DNA from: an uncultured cyanobacterium | Lineage (GTDB): Bacteria; Cyanobacteriota; Cyanobacteriia; Cyanobacteriales; Geitlerinemataceae | Direction of reading: 5' to 3' | Assembly (NCBI GenBank): GCA_937121005.1 | Contig: CAKZKB010000283.1 | Span: 1-5,282, forward strand | Length of the DNA stretch: 5,282 nucleotides | Part shown: positions 4,507-5,282 of the stretch, piece after piece | Layout: every line of letters starts with the position of its first letter | Position numbering within the stretch: the first letter of the stretch is position 1 | Translations under genes and position numbers: made by a program | Notes under the pieces: generated by a model | What the model was told of the DNA's origin: nothing | Databases searched by the model: none | What the model saw: the letters and a program-made list of their open reading frames with translations, nothing else

Positions 4507-4629
4507 TTTTGGCGCGTTGATTTTGGCATGAGTTTTGGCAGTGGAAATAACACAAAAATTAACACCCTGCGCAGGCGCGTTTATCTCTGCCAAAAACCAC
4601 CGTTTTTGCCGTAGGCAAGAATCGGCAAA
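4507..4629. repeat. Repeat-rich intergenic region, candidate recombination (res-like) site
   Basis: TTTTGGC occurs three times in tandem (4507-4513, 4521-4527, 4533-4539; steps of 14 and 12 bp) and once inverted (GCCAAAA 4589-4595). TTTTGGCAG (4533-4541) and CTGCCAAAA (4587-4595) form perfect 9-bp arms 45 bp apart. Between them lies the 10-bp palindrome CCTGCGCAGG (4566-4575). A second dyad, TTTGCCG (4605-4611) and CGGCAAA (4623-4629), follows. Resolvase genes of this family commonly sit beside their own multi-site recombination region, so this is a good candidate, but the repeats do not match a sequence I know. Confidence 0.55.
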
Positions 4630-4646
4630 CCGCCTATCGTGAAATC

Positions 4647-4904
4647 ATGGCCGGATACAGACACGCCACTCGGTATTCTTACCAAGCGCTTCTCTACTGT
4701 TGCCCCGTCGATCGACAAACAGGCAACCCCCTCGACAAAGCCATCCGTTTGACCCAGTGGTGCAAAGACAACAACTACACCCCCAAACAAGCCAGAACCC
4801 TACTGAGGAAAAATTACCTCCTCGGGAAAAAGTACAAAGGTGTAATGTTTGTCACCCCCAACCCCAACGCCGATTTTAACGAACTCGACACCCCCGAACC
4901 ATGA
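4647..4904 (+). CDS. Small putative DNA-binding protein, excisionase-like
   Basis: An 85-residue protein, divergent from the resolvase. The core LTQWCKDNNYTPKQARTLLRKNYLLGKKYKGVMFV (about residues 35-69) has the layout of excisionase or MerR-like winged helix-turn-helix proteins. It shows a short helix with Trp, a recognition helix with an ARxLL pattern, then a K-x-x-G-x-x-FV wing. The N-terminus (MAGYRHATRYSYQALLYCCPVDR) and the acidic tail (NADFNELDTPEP) are not recognised. The likeness is from pattern only, so the family is uncertain. The stop overlaps the next ATG as ATGA, indicating translational coupling. Its leader contains the 4605-4629 dyad. It may control directionality of the neighbouring recombinase, or regulate the downstream gene (inference). 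Confidence 0.6.
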   Translation: MAGYRHATRYSYQALLYCCPVDRQTGNPLDKAIRLTQWCKDNNYTPKQARTLLRKNYLLGKKYKGVMFVTPNPNADFNELDTPEP

Positions 4905-5282
4905 CTTTGACCACCGCCCAAGCCTTCGGAACTAGCGCCAACCTTTCCGGTGGCACACTCACCATCTACCTGGCCGATCTGGCAGCCCATCTCCACGGCC
5001 TCGACCTCGGCCGGAAATACGTTCTCGCCCCCGCTGACGATGAGCTCCGCCCCCCGGCCAAACACGAAGAGCCGACCGTCGCGCTCGCTGGCGATGGTGG
5101 CGACGAGGCATTCGCGGGCTATGCGCGTTACGCCAAGCTACTGGGGATGCGGCGTTACGATGATGTATGGGGTGTGCGGCCTGCCGCGCAAGTCTTGACG
5201 CGCTTCTTACCGAGCGGGGCCTTGGGACGGCGGACGCTGCGCGTAGTTGGCTTGCCCTGGCGCGAGCGATACCAGCGTATGA
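4901..5282 (+). CDS. Chimeric partial ORF: unknown N-terminus joined to an asparagine-synthetase-like segment
   Basis: The ORF starts at an ATG overlapping the previous stop and stays open for 127 codons to the window edge, so it is 3' truncated. Residues 1 to about 57 (MTLTTAQAFGTSANLSGG...) are an unrecognised, Ala/Leu-rich sequence in the style of the upstream genes. From about residue 59 (position 5075) it reads TVALAGDGGDEAFAGYARY, the signature block of the synthetase domain of AsnB-type asparagine synthetases and related amidotransferases, which normally has L(S/A)GDGGDE.F.GY.RY. The following residues (RFLPSGALGRRTLRVVGLPWRERYQRM) also fit that family. The glutaminase domain and the ATP-binding SGGLDSS loop that normally precede this block are absent, so the product as written could not be a working synthetase. 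No HIP1 octamer occurs here. A junction artefact or a real insertion is likely. Confidence 0.65.
   Translation, partial: MTLTTAQAFGTSANLSGGTLTIYLADLAAHLHGLDLGRKYVLAPADDELRPPAKHEEPTVALAGDGGDEAFAGYARYAKLLGMRRYDDVWGVRPAAQVLTRFLPSGALGRRTLRVVGLPWRERYQRM

Noticed and set aside
4469..4555. Longer resolvase reading frame beginning at TTG 4555
   Set aside because: The extra N-terminal residues come from the TTTTGGC repeats and predicted promoter, and would displace the catalytic serine from its usual position 10.

Overview
The window looks cyanobacterial. The octamer GCGATCGC (the HIP1 repeat, a hallmark of many cyanobacterial genomes) occurs about 18 times in the first 4.35 kb, there is a gene resembling the cyanobacterial KGK family, and most of the small proteins match no widespread bacterial family I know. 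The gene mix (two-domain repressor-like regulator, resolvase, excisionase-like protein, many tiny unknown genes) suggests an accessory or mobile region, such as a plasmid or an integrated element, rather than core chromosome. No rRNA, tRNA, CRISPR array or complete insertion sequence was seen.

Layout. Positions 60-1197 hold four small unknown genes on the minus strand, separated by HIP1-containing palindromes and probably transcribed leftward as one operon from a promoter at 1246-1283. Positions 1198-1566 are non-coding regulatory DNA: that promoter, a HIP1 hairpin, a long nested hairpin, and a second promoter at 1513-1550 facing right. Positions 1567-2653 carry a regulator with two tandem helix-turn-helix units and an overlapping partner gene of unknown function, closed by a terminator. 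A KGK-like gene (2747-3028) with its own terminator follows, then two further unknown small genes (3138-3359 and 3485-3907). The second of these contains a cluster of short direct and inverted repeats. A serine resolvase lies on the minus strand (3884-4468), meeting 3485-3907 tail to tail. Repeat-rich DNA at 4507-4629 separates it from a divergent pair: an excisionase-like small protein (4647-4904) and a translationally coupled ORF that runs off the right edge (4901-5282).

Two results stand out. First, the promoter of the regulator and the promoter of the opposite-strand operon share a 38-bp dyad with -35 and -10 boxes in the same places, as expected if the regulator represses both itself and the divergent operon, like a phage or mobile-element switch. 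Second, the last ORF begins as an unknown small protein and changes in frame near position 5075 into an asparagine-synthetase-type segment. This is either a real gene fusion or, at least as likely, an assembly or recombination junction near the end of the contig.
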